64,000 nt of DNA from contig ONXC01000004.1 in assembly GCA_900321715.1 (NCBI GenBank), positions 1 through 64,000 on the forward strand. Direction: 5' to 3'. Both the position numbers and the translations under genes were made by a program. The stretch comes from an uncultured Bacteroidales bacterium (lineage in GTDB: Bacteria; Bacteroidota; Bacteroidia; Bacteroidales; UBA932). The number at the start of each line of letters is the position of its first letter. Positions within the stretch are counted from its first letter, which is position 1. This document shows positions 6,649 through 15,515 of the stretch, in pieces. The notes beneath the pieces are model-generated. The model ran no database searches. It was not told where the DNA came from and worked only from the letters and a program-made list of their open reading frames with translations.

Positions 6649-9180
6649 TTACCGGGCCCAGACCTCGTCCGTGAAAATGAAACCTGGCGCGCCAGCCCCG
6701 GGGTGCCAGGACGGAATTGTGCCGATGTTTTTGGCAAAGATCTTAACGTATCTTGCCGTGCAGTTTACGGGAAGCACCGCGTCCCAGACCTGAATGGTCA
6801 TATCCGTCTCATCAACCGTGTTGTCAAGGCGCCCCACCGGGGTGAAATTGACACCATCGGCCGATACAGAGAACTCCACATACCGCGGCATCCATATCCA
6901 GGACCTTGCATCCTGGCAAAAACCTGCTCCCACTATGCTCAGAGGCCTTTCCTCAAGGAGGTCCAGTACCGCCGTAAAGTCCGTATCCTGATACCCCTGC
7001 CAGCCGCCGGTGCGCCAGTTAAGGCTGCCGCGGGTGCCGTCTATGAGGCCGGTGTCTCCACCGGCATTGTACTGGCGGCTGTAGCGTGAAAGAATCTTGA
7101 TTGCGCGGTCCTTCTGCACCTGCCGCACGCGGCTTCTTGAAACAAAACTCCGGCGGCCGTTACGTATTGACCAGGCCTCCAGGGTGCAGGGTTCACACAC
7201 CGTGAAAGGACCAGTGTAAAGGGTCTCGGCGCCGCCAGAGATGCGGTAGAAGATGGTTCCTTCGCCCTGTATTGCAACTTCAAGGGAGTCCGTGAAAATG
7301 TCATTGGGCATCACAAATGCCGGGTTGGGGACAATTTCCGTCATTCCCGGCACCGACCCGGAATCACTCACCGGGCAAACGGGATACTTCCCAATTGAAG
7401 AGAGCACATACCAGGCGCTCATCTGACCGCAGTCGTCATTGCCGCAAAGGCCGTCAGGGGCACTTGAGTACAGGGTTTCAAGGATCTCATTCACGCGGGC
7501 CTGCCGCTTATCAGGCTTGCCGATAGCATCGTACAGATACGCCACGTGGTGGCTGGGTTCATTGCCGTGGGCATACTGGCCGATAAGCCCCGTAATATCG
7601 GCCTGGGTGCGTCCGGTAGTCTTCTGAGGGGCGGTGAAAAGGGCGTCCAGACGCGCCTCGAAGGCTTCCGGGCCGCCAAGGGCCTCTATGAGCCCGGGGA
7701 TGTCCTGGGGCACAAAGAAACTGTACTGCCAGGAGTTTGCCTCCGTGTAGTTGTTGTTTACCTCGCGGGGATCGAAGGGAGAGAACCATCGGCCATTAAG
7801 GCGCGCCCTCATGAACTTTGTCTCCGGGTCAAGGACGTTTTTCCAGTACTGGGAACTTTTCATAAACTCCTCATACTCTGCCATATGGCCAAGTCTCAGG
7901 GCTACCTGAGCCACGCACCAATCGTCAAAGGCATACTCCAGAGTCTTGGACACGGATTCGTGCTCGTCATCGGCCAGGACAAGGCCGTTGAGGCGGAAGC
8001 TGTCAAGGCCGAATTCCCCGTTGCGGGCACTGGCCAGCATAGCCCGGAAGGCGTGTTCATAGTCAAAGCCTGGAAGGCCGCGGAGGATGGCATCGGCAAC
8101 CACCGGGGCGGCATTGTAGCCTATCATACAGTTGGTTTCGTAGCCGGAGAGTTCCCAGACGGGGAGTTTGCCGGCTTCGTCATAGATGGAGAGCATTGAC
8201 CGGATGAAATCCACCGTCCGCTCCGGCTCAATCTCCATCAGAAGCGGATGAAGGCCCCTGAATGTATCCCAGAGGGAGAAAACGGTGTAGCGGTCCCAGC
8301 CATCGGCCTTATGAACCAGGCCGTCCATGCCGCGATATTCACCGTTTACGTCAGAATACAGCGTGGGATGTATGCCGGTGTGGTAAAGGGCCGTGTAAAA
8401 GCGGGTCCTGTGTTCCTTGTCCCTGTAAGGGCAGGGCACTTTCTTAAGATACGCCTCCCAGGCCTTTCCAGTGGCCTTTTTCTGGGCGCTCAGGGACTTA
8501 GGGTAATCGGCCCTGAGATTTGCCCTGGCGTTTTGCCATGAGACTGAGGAGATGCCCACACGTACGGTGAGCTTCTTTCCGGGGAAGAAGATTGTGGCCG
8601 TGGGGCCGATAATCCCCGGCTCAAGCGCGGCCTCGGAGAACTCCATATAGAAATATACCCTCTGTCCGCGAGCCCAGCTGCTGGAGATGCGGTAACCATA
8701 GCAAGTGTTCCCGCTCACGTTAAGGCTGTAGTCGTCCAGATGGTCCCTGTGCCTTAGGTCCACCGTGATGCTGGCAGGGCCGGAGAAGGAGTATTCGTGG
8801 ATGGCGCTGCGTTTCCCGGCGGCTACTTTTGCCTGCACCTTTGTGTCCTCCAGATACACCTCATAGTACCCTGAAGAGGCCTTTTCACGGCTGTGGGAAA
8901 AGCGCGAAGGCTTACCGCCGGGGGTGATGAGGATGTCGCACCAGTCGTCACAGCCGGTGCCGCTGAGATGAGTGTGGGAGAAGCCGTAAATGACGGAGTC
9001 GGAGTAGTGGTAGCCGCTGCAGCCGTCCCAGTCTCCGGCATTGGGCCTTGTGTCCGGGCTCAACTGGATCATACCAAAGGGGTATACCGCCCCGGGGAAC
9101 GTGTGGCCGTGTGCATCTGTCCCCACAAACGGGTTCACAAACGGCAGAAGGGAAATGAGGATGGTGGTTATCAGTGTCAT
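6649..9180 (-). CDS. GH92 alpha-mannosidase with C-terminal discoidin-like domain
   Basis: An 843-residue exo-acting alpha-mannosidase of family GH92, a calcium-dependent family that trims mannose from N-glycans or yeast mannan. After a short hydrophobic start comes the family opening VNPFVGTDAHGHTFPGAVYPFGM, with PDTRP, WDGCSGYHYSD and FSHTHLSGTG. The catalytic barrel includes YEAN/NNYTEANSWQYSFFVPQD and GNDDCGQMSAWYVLSSIGKYP. The last 150 residues (GLIDGTRGSLNWRTGGWQG, YVEFSVSADGVNF, ARYVKIFAKN) look like a discoidin/F5-8 type C sugar-binding module. It converges with the GH3 gene with no gap and is divergent from the gene at 9530. The -7 box at 9188-9195 ends about 8 bp before the ATG, suggesting a nearly leaderless message. 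Confidence 0.92.
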   Translation of the reverse strand: MTLITTILISLLPFVNPFVGTDAHGHTFPGAVYPFGMIQLSPDTRPNAGDWDGCSGYHYSDSVIYGFSHTHLSGTGCDDWCDILITPGGKPSRFSHSREKASSGYYEVYLEDTKVQAKVAAGKRSAIHEYSFSGPASITVDLRHRDHLDDYSLNVSGNTCYGYRISSSWARGQRVYFYMEFSEAALEPGIIGPTATIFFPGKKLTVRVGISSVSWQNARANLRADYPKSLSAQKKATGKAWEAYLKKVPCPYRDKEHRTRFYTALYHTGIHPTLYSDVNGEYRGMDGLVHKADGWDRYTVFSLWDTFRGLHPLLMEIEPERTVDFIRSMLSIYDEAGKLPVWELSGYETNCMIGYNAAPVVADAILRGLPGFDYEHAFRAMLASARNGEFGLDSFRLNGLVLADDEHESVSKTLEYAFDDWCVAQVALRLGHMAEYEEFMKSSQYWKNVLDPETKFMRARLNGRWFSPFDPREVNNNYTEANSWQYSFFVPQDIPGLIEALGGPEAFEARLDALFTAPQKTTGRTQADITGLIGQYAHGNEPSHHVAYLYDAIGKPDKRQARVNEILETLYSSAPDGLCGNDDCGQMSAWYVLSSIGKYPVCPVSDSGSVPGMTEIVPNPAFVMPNDIFTDSLEVAIQGEGTIFYRISGGAETLYTGPFTVCEPCTLEAWSIRNGRRSFVSRSRVRQVQKDRAIKILSRYSRQYNAGGDTGLIDGTRGSLNWRTGGWQGYQDTDFTAVLDLLEERPLSIVGAGFCQDARSWIWMPRYVEFSVSADGVNFTPVGRLDNTVDETDMTIQVWDAVLPVNCTARYVKIFAKNIGTIPSWHPGAGAPGFIFTDEVWAR

Positions 9181-9187
9181 AGCAATG

Positions 9188-9195
9188 CAAAAATA
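9188..9195 (-). promoter_or_regulatory. -7 box for the GH92 gene
   Basis: TATTTTTG on the minus strand fits TAnnTTTG. Its last base is 8 bp before the A of the GH92 start codon. Confidence 0.55.
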
Positions 9196-9223
9196 GCAAA
9201 AAAATGCTTCCGCCCACCCCGCC

Positions 9224-9459
9224 CCGTCCGGGATTTAGGCCATTTTTCCGGACAGGGGGCGCAATTCACGGGTTCCGTCCAGATTTTGGGCCGTTTTTCA
9301 GGACGGACCAGCCGTTTGCTGGCTCCCATCCAGATTTTCGGCCGTTTTTCAGGACGGACCGGGCGTTTGCTGGCTTGCATCCAGATTTTCGGCCATTTTC
9401 CCGGACGGACCGGGCGTTTGCTGGCTTTCGTCCAGATTGTGGGACGTTTTTCAGGACAG
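9224..9459 (-). repeat. 51-bp REP-like array C (5 units, minus orientation)
   Basis: Units start at 9224, 9275, 9326, 9377 and 9428, again with an exact 51-bp period. The three middle cores end in GGACGG and begin with CCGTCC, CCATCC or GCATCC; the outer units are more decayed (GGACAG). The linker GGACCGGGCGTTTGCTGGCT is conserved between units and is the complement of the array B linker. The array fills the divergent gap between GH92 and the gene at 9530, about 5 kb from the transposase. A 17-codon periodic frame is open on the minus strand but has no start signal or homolog I recognise. Confidence 0.92.
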
Positions 9460-9515
9460 GGCGGTAGGGAAGGAGTCCACATAGTGGAATAGTTGCAGGA
9501 TTATCAAAATTGTGC

Positions 9516-9523
9516 TAACTTTG
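9516..9523 (+). promoter_or_regulatory. -7 box 7 bp before the start of the 9530 gene
   Basis: TAACTTTG fits TAnnTTTG. Its last base is 7 bp before the A of ATG 9530, which predicts a leaderless transcript. Confidence 0.6.
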
Positions 9524-9529
9524 CAAGAT

Positions 9530-11644
9530 ATGGGAAAAAGGTTTACCATAGTGGCCGTTACGGCCGTGGCCATTCTTCTTGCGGGCATAGCGTTCGCTGT
9601 GTCAAGGCTTTACGCTCCGGGAAAGGCAGAATCCCATTCCCAGATGCCTCAGGGCTGGAGCGTCCTCAGCGCCATTCCATCAGACGCAGTGGCGGTTTTT
9701 GTCTTTGATGGCTCCTCAAAAGCAGTAAAAGTGCTGGCCGATTCAACGGGTCTTCTCGCGGCGGCCATCGCCCCTGACAGCCCCGCCCTTATGGACTTCA
9801 TAAGGAGTATCGGCAAAAACAAGATGGCCATTTCCCTTCACAACAGCGGCTCTCTTGTGCCCCTTGTGGCCGCAGAGATTCCGCTCCCGGATTCCCTCAC
9901 AAGGGTGATGGCCCTTAACACCGGCCTCAAGCTTCAGGAAAAGGACGGATACCTTATAGCCTCAAGGTCAGAGACATTCGTGAAGGCTTCGGCCAGAAAC
10001 CTTCAGGAGGGAACCTCCATCATGGGCTCAAAGAGCCTCCAGGGCCTGCTTCCCAAGGTATCGGCCCCGGCGGTTCTCCTTGTAAACCATTCCCACGCGC
10101 CCAAGATCACAGACGTCTACGGCTCCTCCAAAATGCGCAAGCAGGCCGGGTTCCTCAAGAACCTTGCCCCCTGGAGCGCCTGGACTCTCCAGGTTCCTGA
10201 AAAGGACAACATCGCTATAAAAGGTATAAGTGCCAGCTCAGACGCTGCCGGCAGCTGGTTCCTCTCATTTAATGGCAAAGGTTCCCAGGAAGCTCTTTTC
10301 CCGGAGGCCCTTCCTTATTTTACGGGAACTGCCATCAGCCTTCCCATTGAAGATCCAGGTGCCGTAATAGCATCCCGCCGGTCCTTCGAGGACGGAAACG
10401 GCCGCCTCACTGCCTTCAACAAGACCCTCAAGGCCCGTCCTGCAAAGGATATCACCGTTGAGGAATGGATAATGAGCCTTCAGCCAAGGGAACTTGTAAA
10501 GGCTTCCTTCAGGGCCGATGACGGCGTAAAGCATGAAGTCCTTCTTCTTAGAAGCGCAAAGGACCTCAAGCTTGTAAAAGAGCAGTCAAACCCCTACAGG
10601 GGCTGTCTGGCTGCGGTTTTTGGAGATGATTTCAAAACCGTGGACACCATCTGCGTTTCCATAAATTCAAAGTGGACCGTGTTTGGAGACGCTCCGTCAG
10701 TTCAGGCCTTCCAGGACAAGGAGTTCCTTGGATACACCCTAAAGGACAGGATGAGTGATGCTTCCATCCCGGCCCCTAAAGGTTTTGTGGCGTATGCCTC
10801 CCTCTCTGATGAGCCCCAGGTTATCCAGGACATCCTTGGCGCAAGGCTGGCCACTCCGCTTGAGGCTTTTGCAAAGGGTGCAGGCTATGCTCCGGCGCTT
10901 ATATCGGCCGATCTTTCAGGAGAACTTCCTTCAATCAGCATACGCATTGACAAGCGCGCCCTCAAGGGCACAAAAGTCCAGGTGCTTGAAAGAGACACAA
11001 CCGTGGTGGTTCCAGCCGGCTATTTCCCCGTGAAGAACTACGCCACGGGCAAGACCAACCAGCTGTACCAGAACAGCCACGGCTCCATCTGCCTCAACGA
11101 TGAAAACGGCAAGGGCGTCTGGGGCATTCCCTTCAAGGGAAGCCTCTGCGGAAGGGTCCAGAACGTGGATTACTTTGCAAACGGAAAGATACAGTTCCTG
11201 TTTGCCTCGGGAAGCAAGCTTTACCTCCTTGACCGTCTTGGCCACTGGGTAAACGGCTTCCCCGTGGAGGTTGGAAAGCCCATCCTCCTGGGCCCGGACG
11301 TATACGACTTCACCGGCGCCGGCGGCTACACCGTAATGGTGCTCCACAAGGACAACACCCTTGAACGCTATAACCTTCACGGCAAAAAGCCTGAAGGCTG
11401 GAAGGGGATTACCGCCCCTGAAACCGTCAAGAACCTTCCTGAACTGATTGAGGTCAAGGACAAGAGGTTCTGGGCCGTGCGCACATCAGTCCGTACCCTC
11501 ATCTATCCATTTGAGGGCGGAGACCCTGTTGTGAGCGGAGACGGCGGAAAGATGATAAAGCCGGATTCCAAGCTTACCATAACCTCCAAGGGGGTAAGTG
11601 CGGAATGCTACGACGGAAAGGAACGTGACTTTAAATTGAACTAA
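9530..11644 (+). CDS. Membrane-anchored protein of unknown function, beta-rich C-terminus
   Basis: A 704-residue protein I do not recognise. The N-terminus has a single hydrophobic anchor (about residues 5-25, FTIVAVTAVAILLAGIAFAV), with the rest predicted outside the cytoplasm. The first 500 residues alternate beta and helical segments without known motifs. Residues from about 505 on contain repeated short beta units (QLYQNSHGSICLND, KGVWGIPFKG, IQFLFASGSKLYLLDRLG) that resemble blades of a propeller. The start at 9530 is preferred over one 18 bp upstream because the -7 box lies between them. It heads a likely operon with the acyl-CoA synthetase (gap 19 bp), so a role in the envelope or lipid handling is possible but not shown. 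Confidence 0.75.
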   Translation: MGKRFTIVAVTAVAILLAGIAFAVSRLYAPGKAESHSQMPQGWSVLSAIPSDAVAVFVFDGSSKAVKVLADSTGLLAAAIAPDSPALMDFIRSIGKNKMAISLHNSGSLVPLVAAEIPLPDSLTRVMALNTGLKLQEKDGYLIASRSETFVKASARNLQEGTSIMGSKSLQGLLPKVSAPAVLLVNHSHAPKITDVYGSSKMRKQAGFLKNLAPWSAWTLQVPEKDNIAIKGISASSDAAGSWFLSFNGKGSQEALFPEALPYFTGTAISLPIEDPGAVIASRRSFEDGNGRLTAFNKTLKARPAKDITVEEWIMSLQPRELVKASFRADDGVKHEVLLLRSAKDLKLVKEQSNPYRGCLAAVFGDDFKTVDTICVSINSKWTVFGDAPSVQAFQDKEFLGYTLKDRMSDASIPAPKGFVAYASLSDEPQVIQDILGARLATPLEAFAKGAGYAPALISADLSGELPSISIRIDKRALKGTKVQVLERDTTVVVPAGYFPVKNYATGKTNQLYQNSHGSICLNDENGKGVWGIPFKGSLCGRVQNVDYFANGKIQFLFASGSKLYLLDRLGHWVNGFPVEVGKPILLGPDVYDFTGAGGYTVMVLHKDNTLERYNLHGKKPEGWKGITAPETVKNLPELIEVKDKRFWAVRTSVRTLIYPFEGGDPVVSGDGGKMIKPDSKLTITSKGVSAECYDGKERDFKLN

Positions 11645-11663
11645 AACCTACACCATCCATATT

Positions 11664-13319
11664 ATGGAATTCAAATCAGTAAACAAAACATTGCAGGAGA
11701 GCTTCATCCGCAACTGGGACCGTCCGGCCCTTACCAATTACCAGGGTATGACGCTTGCATACCGTGAAGTGGCCCTGAGGATTGCCAAACTCCACATTGC
11801 CTTTGAGCAGTGCGGCCTCAAGAAGGGTGACAAAGTTGCAATCTGCTCCCGCAACCAGGCCAACTGGGGCGTAAGTTTCCTCGCTGCCATCACATATGGC
11901 GCAGTGGCCGTACCCATCCTCCATGAATTCAAACCCGGAAACATACACTATCTGGTAAACCACTCGGATTCCCGCGTCCTGTTTGTGGACGACGTAATCT
12001 GGGAGGGCCTTCAGGCCGAGGAAATGCCTGATCTCCAGGTTGTGGTTCAGATCAACACGTTCAAGTTCCTATACGTTGCATCGGAAGAGCTTTCATACGT
12101 CCGTGAACACCTCAATGAGGAATTCGGCAAGCGTTATCCCGATACCTTCGGCCAGGAAGACCTCAATTACTATGAGGATTCCGCCGAGGAACTTGCCATC
12201 ATCAACTATACTTCCGGAACTTCCGGCTTCTCAAAGGGTGTAATGCTGCCCTACAGGGCCCTCTATTCAAATATAGAGTTTGCCGCAAAGGACGCCTGCC
12301 CCATGCTTAAGGCGGGTATGAACGTTGTGAGCATGCTGCCATCGGCCCATATGTACGGCATGATGTTCGAGTTCCTCTTTGAGATGACTATCGGCATGCA
12401 CGTGCACTTCCTAAGCCGCGTCCCCAGCCCCAAGATCATCATGCAGGCCTTCCAGGAAATCCACCCTGATATCATCATTGCAGTGCCTCTGGTGATGGAG
12501 AAGGTGTACAAGAGCAAGCTCAAGCCGCTCATCGACAAGACAAAGCTCTACAGGCGCATCCCCATCCTTGGCCCCACCATTGAGAAGAAGTTCTGCACTG
12601 AACTCACCAATTCCTTCGGCGGTCAGTTTGAAGAGGTGATCCTTGGCGGCGCCGCCTTCAATCCGGAGGTGGAGAAATTCCTCCACAAGATTGGCTTCCA
12701 CTATACTGTGGGTTATGGCATGACTGAGTGCGCTCCTATTATCGGCTATGCCCACTGGGATAAGGTAAAGGTTGGAAGCGCCGGCCGCGCAGCCCTCAAC
12801 ATGGAAATCCGCATAGACTCCGACGATCCCCGGGGCATTCCGGGAGAAGTTCAGGTAAAGGGCCCCAACGTGTGCCTTGGATATTACAGGAACGAGGAAG
12901 CCACCAAGGAGTCATTCACCGACGACGGCTGGTTCCGCACCGGAGACATGGGTATCATCGACGAAGATGGTTACCTGTTCCTGAAAGGCAGATCAAAGTG
13001 CATGGTGCTTGGCCCTTCCGGCCAGAATATCTACCCTGAAGAAGTTGAGGCTACCATCAATAACTTTGTGTATGTGGTTGACTCACTGGTGGTTGAGGAC
13101 GACGGCGGCCTTACCGCCCTCATCTATCCTGACTGGCATCAGGGAGAGCTTGACGGCTTCACAAGGGCCGATTTCCGCAAGCGCATCTGCGGCCTTCTTC
13201 CCGCTATCAACGACGAACTCCCCAAGTACGCCCAGATCAAGAAGATAGAGCTCATGCCGGAAGACTTCGAGCGCACCCCCAAGAAGAGCATCAAGCGTTA
13301 CCTCTATCAGAGAAACTAA
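11664..13319 (+). CDS. Long-chain acyl-CoA synthetase / AMP-dependent ligase
   Basis: A 551-residue adenylate-forming enzyme that activates a fatty acid with ATP and joins it to CoA. The ATP-binding loop YTSGTSGFSKG is at residues 182-192, the A5-type motif GYGMTECAP near 351-359, and the A7/A8 region DGWFRTGDMG with DEDGYLFLKGRSKCM follows, which fits long-chain acyl-CoA synthetases. The C-terminal lysine region (ERTPKKSIKRYLY) is present. The length is somewhat shorter than typical 600-residue bacterial paralogs but all core motifs are in order. The gene follows the 9530 gene by 19 bp and precedes the dCMP deaminase by 6 bp. The chain-length preference is not visible. Confidence 0.88.
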   Translation: MEFKSVNKTLQESFIRNWDRPALTNYQGMTLAYREVALRIAKLHIAFEQCGLKKGDKVAICSRNQANWGVSFLAAITYGAVAVPILHEFKPGNIHYLVNHSDSRVLFVDDVIWEGLQAEEMPDLQVVVQINTFKFLYVASEELSYVREHLNEEFGKRYPDTFGQEDLNYYEDSAEELAIINYTSGTSGFSKGVMLPYRALYSNIEFAAKDACPMLKAGMNVVSMLPSAHMYGMMFEFLFEMTIGMHVHFLSRVPSPKIIMQAFQEIHPDIIIAVPLVMEKVYKSKLKPLIDKTKLYRRIPILGPTIEKKFCTELTNSFGGQFEEVILGGAAFNPEVEKFLHKIGFHYTVGYGMTECAPIIGYAHWDKVKVGSAGRAALNMEIRIDSDDPRGIPGEVQVKGPNVCLGYYRNEEATKESFTDDGWFRTGDMGIIDEDGYLFLKGRSKCMVLGPSGQNIYPEEVEATINNFVYVVDSLVVEDDGGLTALIYPDWHQGELDGFTRADFRKRICGLLPAINDELPKYAQIKKIELMPEDFERTPKKSIKRYLYQRN

Positions 13320-13325
13320 CTGCCG

Positions 13326-13745
13326 ATGGATATCAATAAATTTGACAAGAGTTATCTGGAGATGGCCGAGGTATGGGCCCAGAACTCCTATTGCAAGCGC
13401 CGCAAGGTGGGCGCCCTCCTTGTAAAGGACCGCACCATTATCTCTGACGGCTACAACGGCACTCCCTCCGGCTTTGAGAATATCTGCGAGGACGAAAACG
13501 GCGTCACAAAGCCCTACGTCCTTCACGCGGAGGCAAATGCCATCACAAAAGTTGCAAAGAGCGGCAACAGTTCCGAAGGAGCAACCCTCTACGTCACAGC
13601 CTCTCCCTGCGCGGAATGCGCAAAGCTCATCATCCAGTCCGGCATTTCCCGCGTGGTTTACAGGGATGCATACCGCCTTACAGACGGAATAGACCTCCTG
13701 AAGCGCGCCGGAATCGCTGTTGAACAGAAATGCGTCAATGAGTAA
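13326..13745 (+). CDS. Deoxycytidylate (dCMP) deaminase family protein
   Basis: A 139-residue zinc-dependent deaminase, predicted to convert dCMP to dUMP for dTTP synthesis. It has the two zinc motifs of the family: HAEANAI (His-Ala-Glu) and SPCAECAK (PCxxC). The N-terminal part KVGALLVKDRTIISDGYNGTPSG and the DAYRLTDGIDLLKRAGI tail are standard for dCMP deaminases of the ComEB type. Its last 8 bp overlap the start of the S41 protease gene (ATGAGTAA), so the two are translationally coupled. Confidence 0.92.
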   Translation: MDINKFDKSYLEMAEVWAQNSYCKRRKVGALLVKDRTIISDGYNGTPSGFENICEDENGVTKPYVLHAEANAITKVAKSGNSSEGATLYVTASPCAECAKLIIQSGISRVVYRDAYRLTDGIDLLKRAGIAVEQKCVNE

Positions 13746-15336
13746 GAAGTCAGTACAGATCCTTCAGATAGTAGTGGGCGTCATATTCGGCGCCCTTATT
13801 ACTTTAACCGTGGTCCGATACAGGGAATCCCGGCACCTTGTCACCACAAAATACCAGGACTGGCAGAAGCTCAATGCCATACTCCAGGTTGTGGACAGGA
13901 ACTATGTGGACACTTTCTCCAAGAGCGGTCCCACGGACGCAGCCGTGGCGGCAGTCCTTTCCCGCCTTGATCCGCATTCCGTGTACATGCCTCCCGTGGA
14001 GCGCAATGCGTCTGAAGAGGAACTCGCCGGCAATTTTGACGGTATCGGCATACAGTTCAATGTTCCCAATGACACCGCAATTGTACTGGAGGTCATCCCC
14101 GGCGGCCCTTCGGAAAAGGTGGGCCTTCTTCCCGGAGACCGCCTCCTGAAGGTAGACGACAAAGTCATAGCCGGCGTGAAATTCCCCCAGGACAGCATGG
14201 TGCGCCGCATAAAGGGCCCTTCAGGCACCAAGGTCACCATCACCGTCCAGAGGCAGAAGGAGGTGATTCCGTTTGAGATCACCCGCGGCAAGATCCCTCT
14301 ACACAGCGTTGACGCCGCGTTCATGCTCACGGACACCGTAGGGTATCTGAGGCTTGGAAAATTCTCCCGCACCACCTATGAGGAGTGCCATAAGGCCGCC
14401 CTGGAACTTAAGGACAAGGGAATGAGGCACCTTATCTTCGACATCCGTGACAATTCCGGCGGATATCTTGACCAGGCCCTCCTTGTGAGTAACGACTACC
14501 TTTCCCGCGGTGACACCATAGTATATATGGAGGGCCTCCACAGGCCCCGTGAGGTTTTCAGGGCCGATGGAAGGGGAGACCTCAAGGAAATGGGCCTCAG
14601 CATCCTCATAAGCGAGAACTCGGCATCGGCCTCCGAAATCTTTGCCGGGGCGGTCCAGGACAATGACAGGGGCACCATCATCGGCCGCCGCTCCTTCGGA
14701 AAGGGTCTTGTGCAGGAACCGTTTGTCTTTACGGACGGCTCCGGCCTCCGCCTCACCGTTGCAAGGTATTACACTCCTTCGGGCCGATGCATCCAGAAGC
14801 CATACTCCAGCGCCCGTGAATACAGTTACGACATCTACAACAGATACATGGACGGGGAGGTTTTCAGCGCCGACAGCGTGCGCCTGGACACCACGGATGT
14901 CCATCACACCCGCGCCGGCCGCATCGTATACGGCGGTGGCGGTATAATGCCGGATGTATTTGTCCCTGTGGATACCACCAGGGTTTCACAGTATTACATA
15001 GAGTGTAACCGCAAGGCAGCCCAGATGAGGTTCGCTTCGGCCGTCTTTGACCGTAACGCCGCAAGGCTCAGGGAGATAGACAGTTTTGCCCAGATGGACC
15101 GTTTCCTGAAGAGTCTCAATTTGAAAGTGGAATTCCCCGCGTTTACTTCAAAAGAAGGCATCCGCTGCACGGAAGCGGAATGGGATGAAACCGCTCCCTA
15201 CCTTGTACCGCAACTTTATGCATTGATTTCCAGGTATTCAAGGCTTGGTGAAAACGCTTTTTACAAGTATTATCTGCCGGTTGACTACACCGTCCAGGAA
15301 GCCCTTAAGGGGCTTGGTGTCAAGGAGCCCCAGTAG
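13738..15336 (+). CDS. S41 C-terminal processing peptidase (CtpA/Prc family)
   Basis: A 532-residue serine protease of the envelope. An N-terminal hydrophobic segment (about residues 6-24) acts as signal or anchor. A PDZ domain follows (GIGIQFNVPNDTAIVLEVIPGGPSEKVGLLPGDRLLKVDD). The catalytic domain has DIRDNSGGYLDQA, SASASEIFAG with nucleophile Ser297, and SFGKGLVQ with general base Lys322, spaced 25 residues as in E. coli Prc. The remaining C-terminal 150 residues are less conserved. I use ATG 13738 rather than the longer frame from 13720, because it starts at the hydrophobic N-terminus and overlaps the previous stop. It is the last gene of the 9530-15336 operon. Confidence 0.9.
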   Translation: MSKKSVQILQIVVGVIFGALITLTVVRYRESRHLVTTKYQDWQKLNAILQVVDRNYVDTFSKSGPTDAAVAAVLSRLDPHSVYMPPVERNASEEELAGNFDGIGIQFNVPNDTAIVLEVIPGGPSEKVGLLPGDRLLKVDDKVIAGVKFPQDSMVRRIKGPSGTKVTITVQRQKEVIPFEITRGKIPLHSVDAAFMLTDTVGYLRLGKFSRTTYEECHKAALELKDKGMRHLIFDIRDNSGGYLDQALLVSNDYLSRGDTIVYMEGLHRPREVFRADGRGDLKEMGLSILISENSASASEIFAGAVQDNDRGTIIGRRSFGKGLVQEPFVFTDGSGLRLTVARYYTPSGRCIQKPYSSAREYSYDIYNRYMDGEVFSADSVRLDTTDVHHTRAGRIVYGGGGIMPDVFVPVDTTRVSQYYIECNRKAAQMRFASAVFDRNAARLREIDSFAQMDRFLKSLNLKVEFPAFTSKEGIRCTEAEWDETAPYLVPQLYALISRYSRLGENAFYKYYLPVDYTVQEALKGLGVKEPQ

Positions 15337-15387
15337 TTTTTTGTGCGATTATTCGGGGAAAAGTGTAAGTTTTTAAAAAATTTTTCA

Positions 15388-15395
15388 TATCTTTA
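15388..15395 (+). promoter_or_regulatory. Probable -7 box for the SusCD/protease operon
   Basis: TATCTTTA is one base off TAnnTTTG and follows an A/T-rich stretch. It would give a leader of about 115 nt before ATG 15516. The leader contains a weak AATCC/GGATT hairpin; no known riboswitch was recognised. Confidence 0.4.
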
Positions 15396-15515
15396 CTGCT
15401 CTGAACCATAGTTTGGGGCGGTATTTTTTAGGCTGTTTACTTACAGTTTGAAAGCCAATCCAAGGGTTCGGATTAGGATTTGTTATAATAGTAAGTGTAT
15501 CAAAATAATCCTGTT

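Noticed and set aside
3118..9459. CRISPR arrays
   Set aside because: Units are regular, but the linkers between palindromic cores are conserved rather than unique and no cas genes are present.
9177..9482. Minus-strand repeat protein across array C
   Set aside because: It is only the repeat read in its open frame, with no start signal or non-repeat domain.
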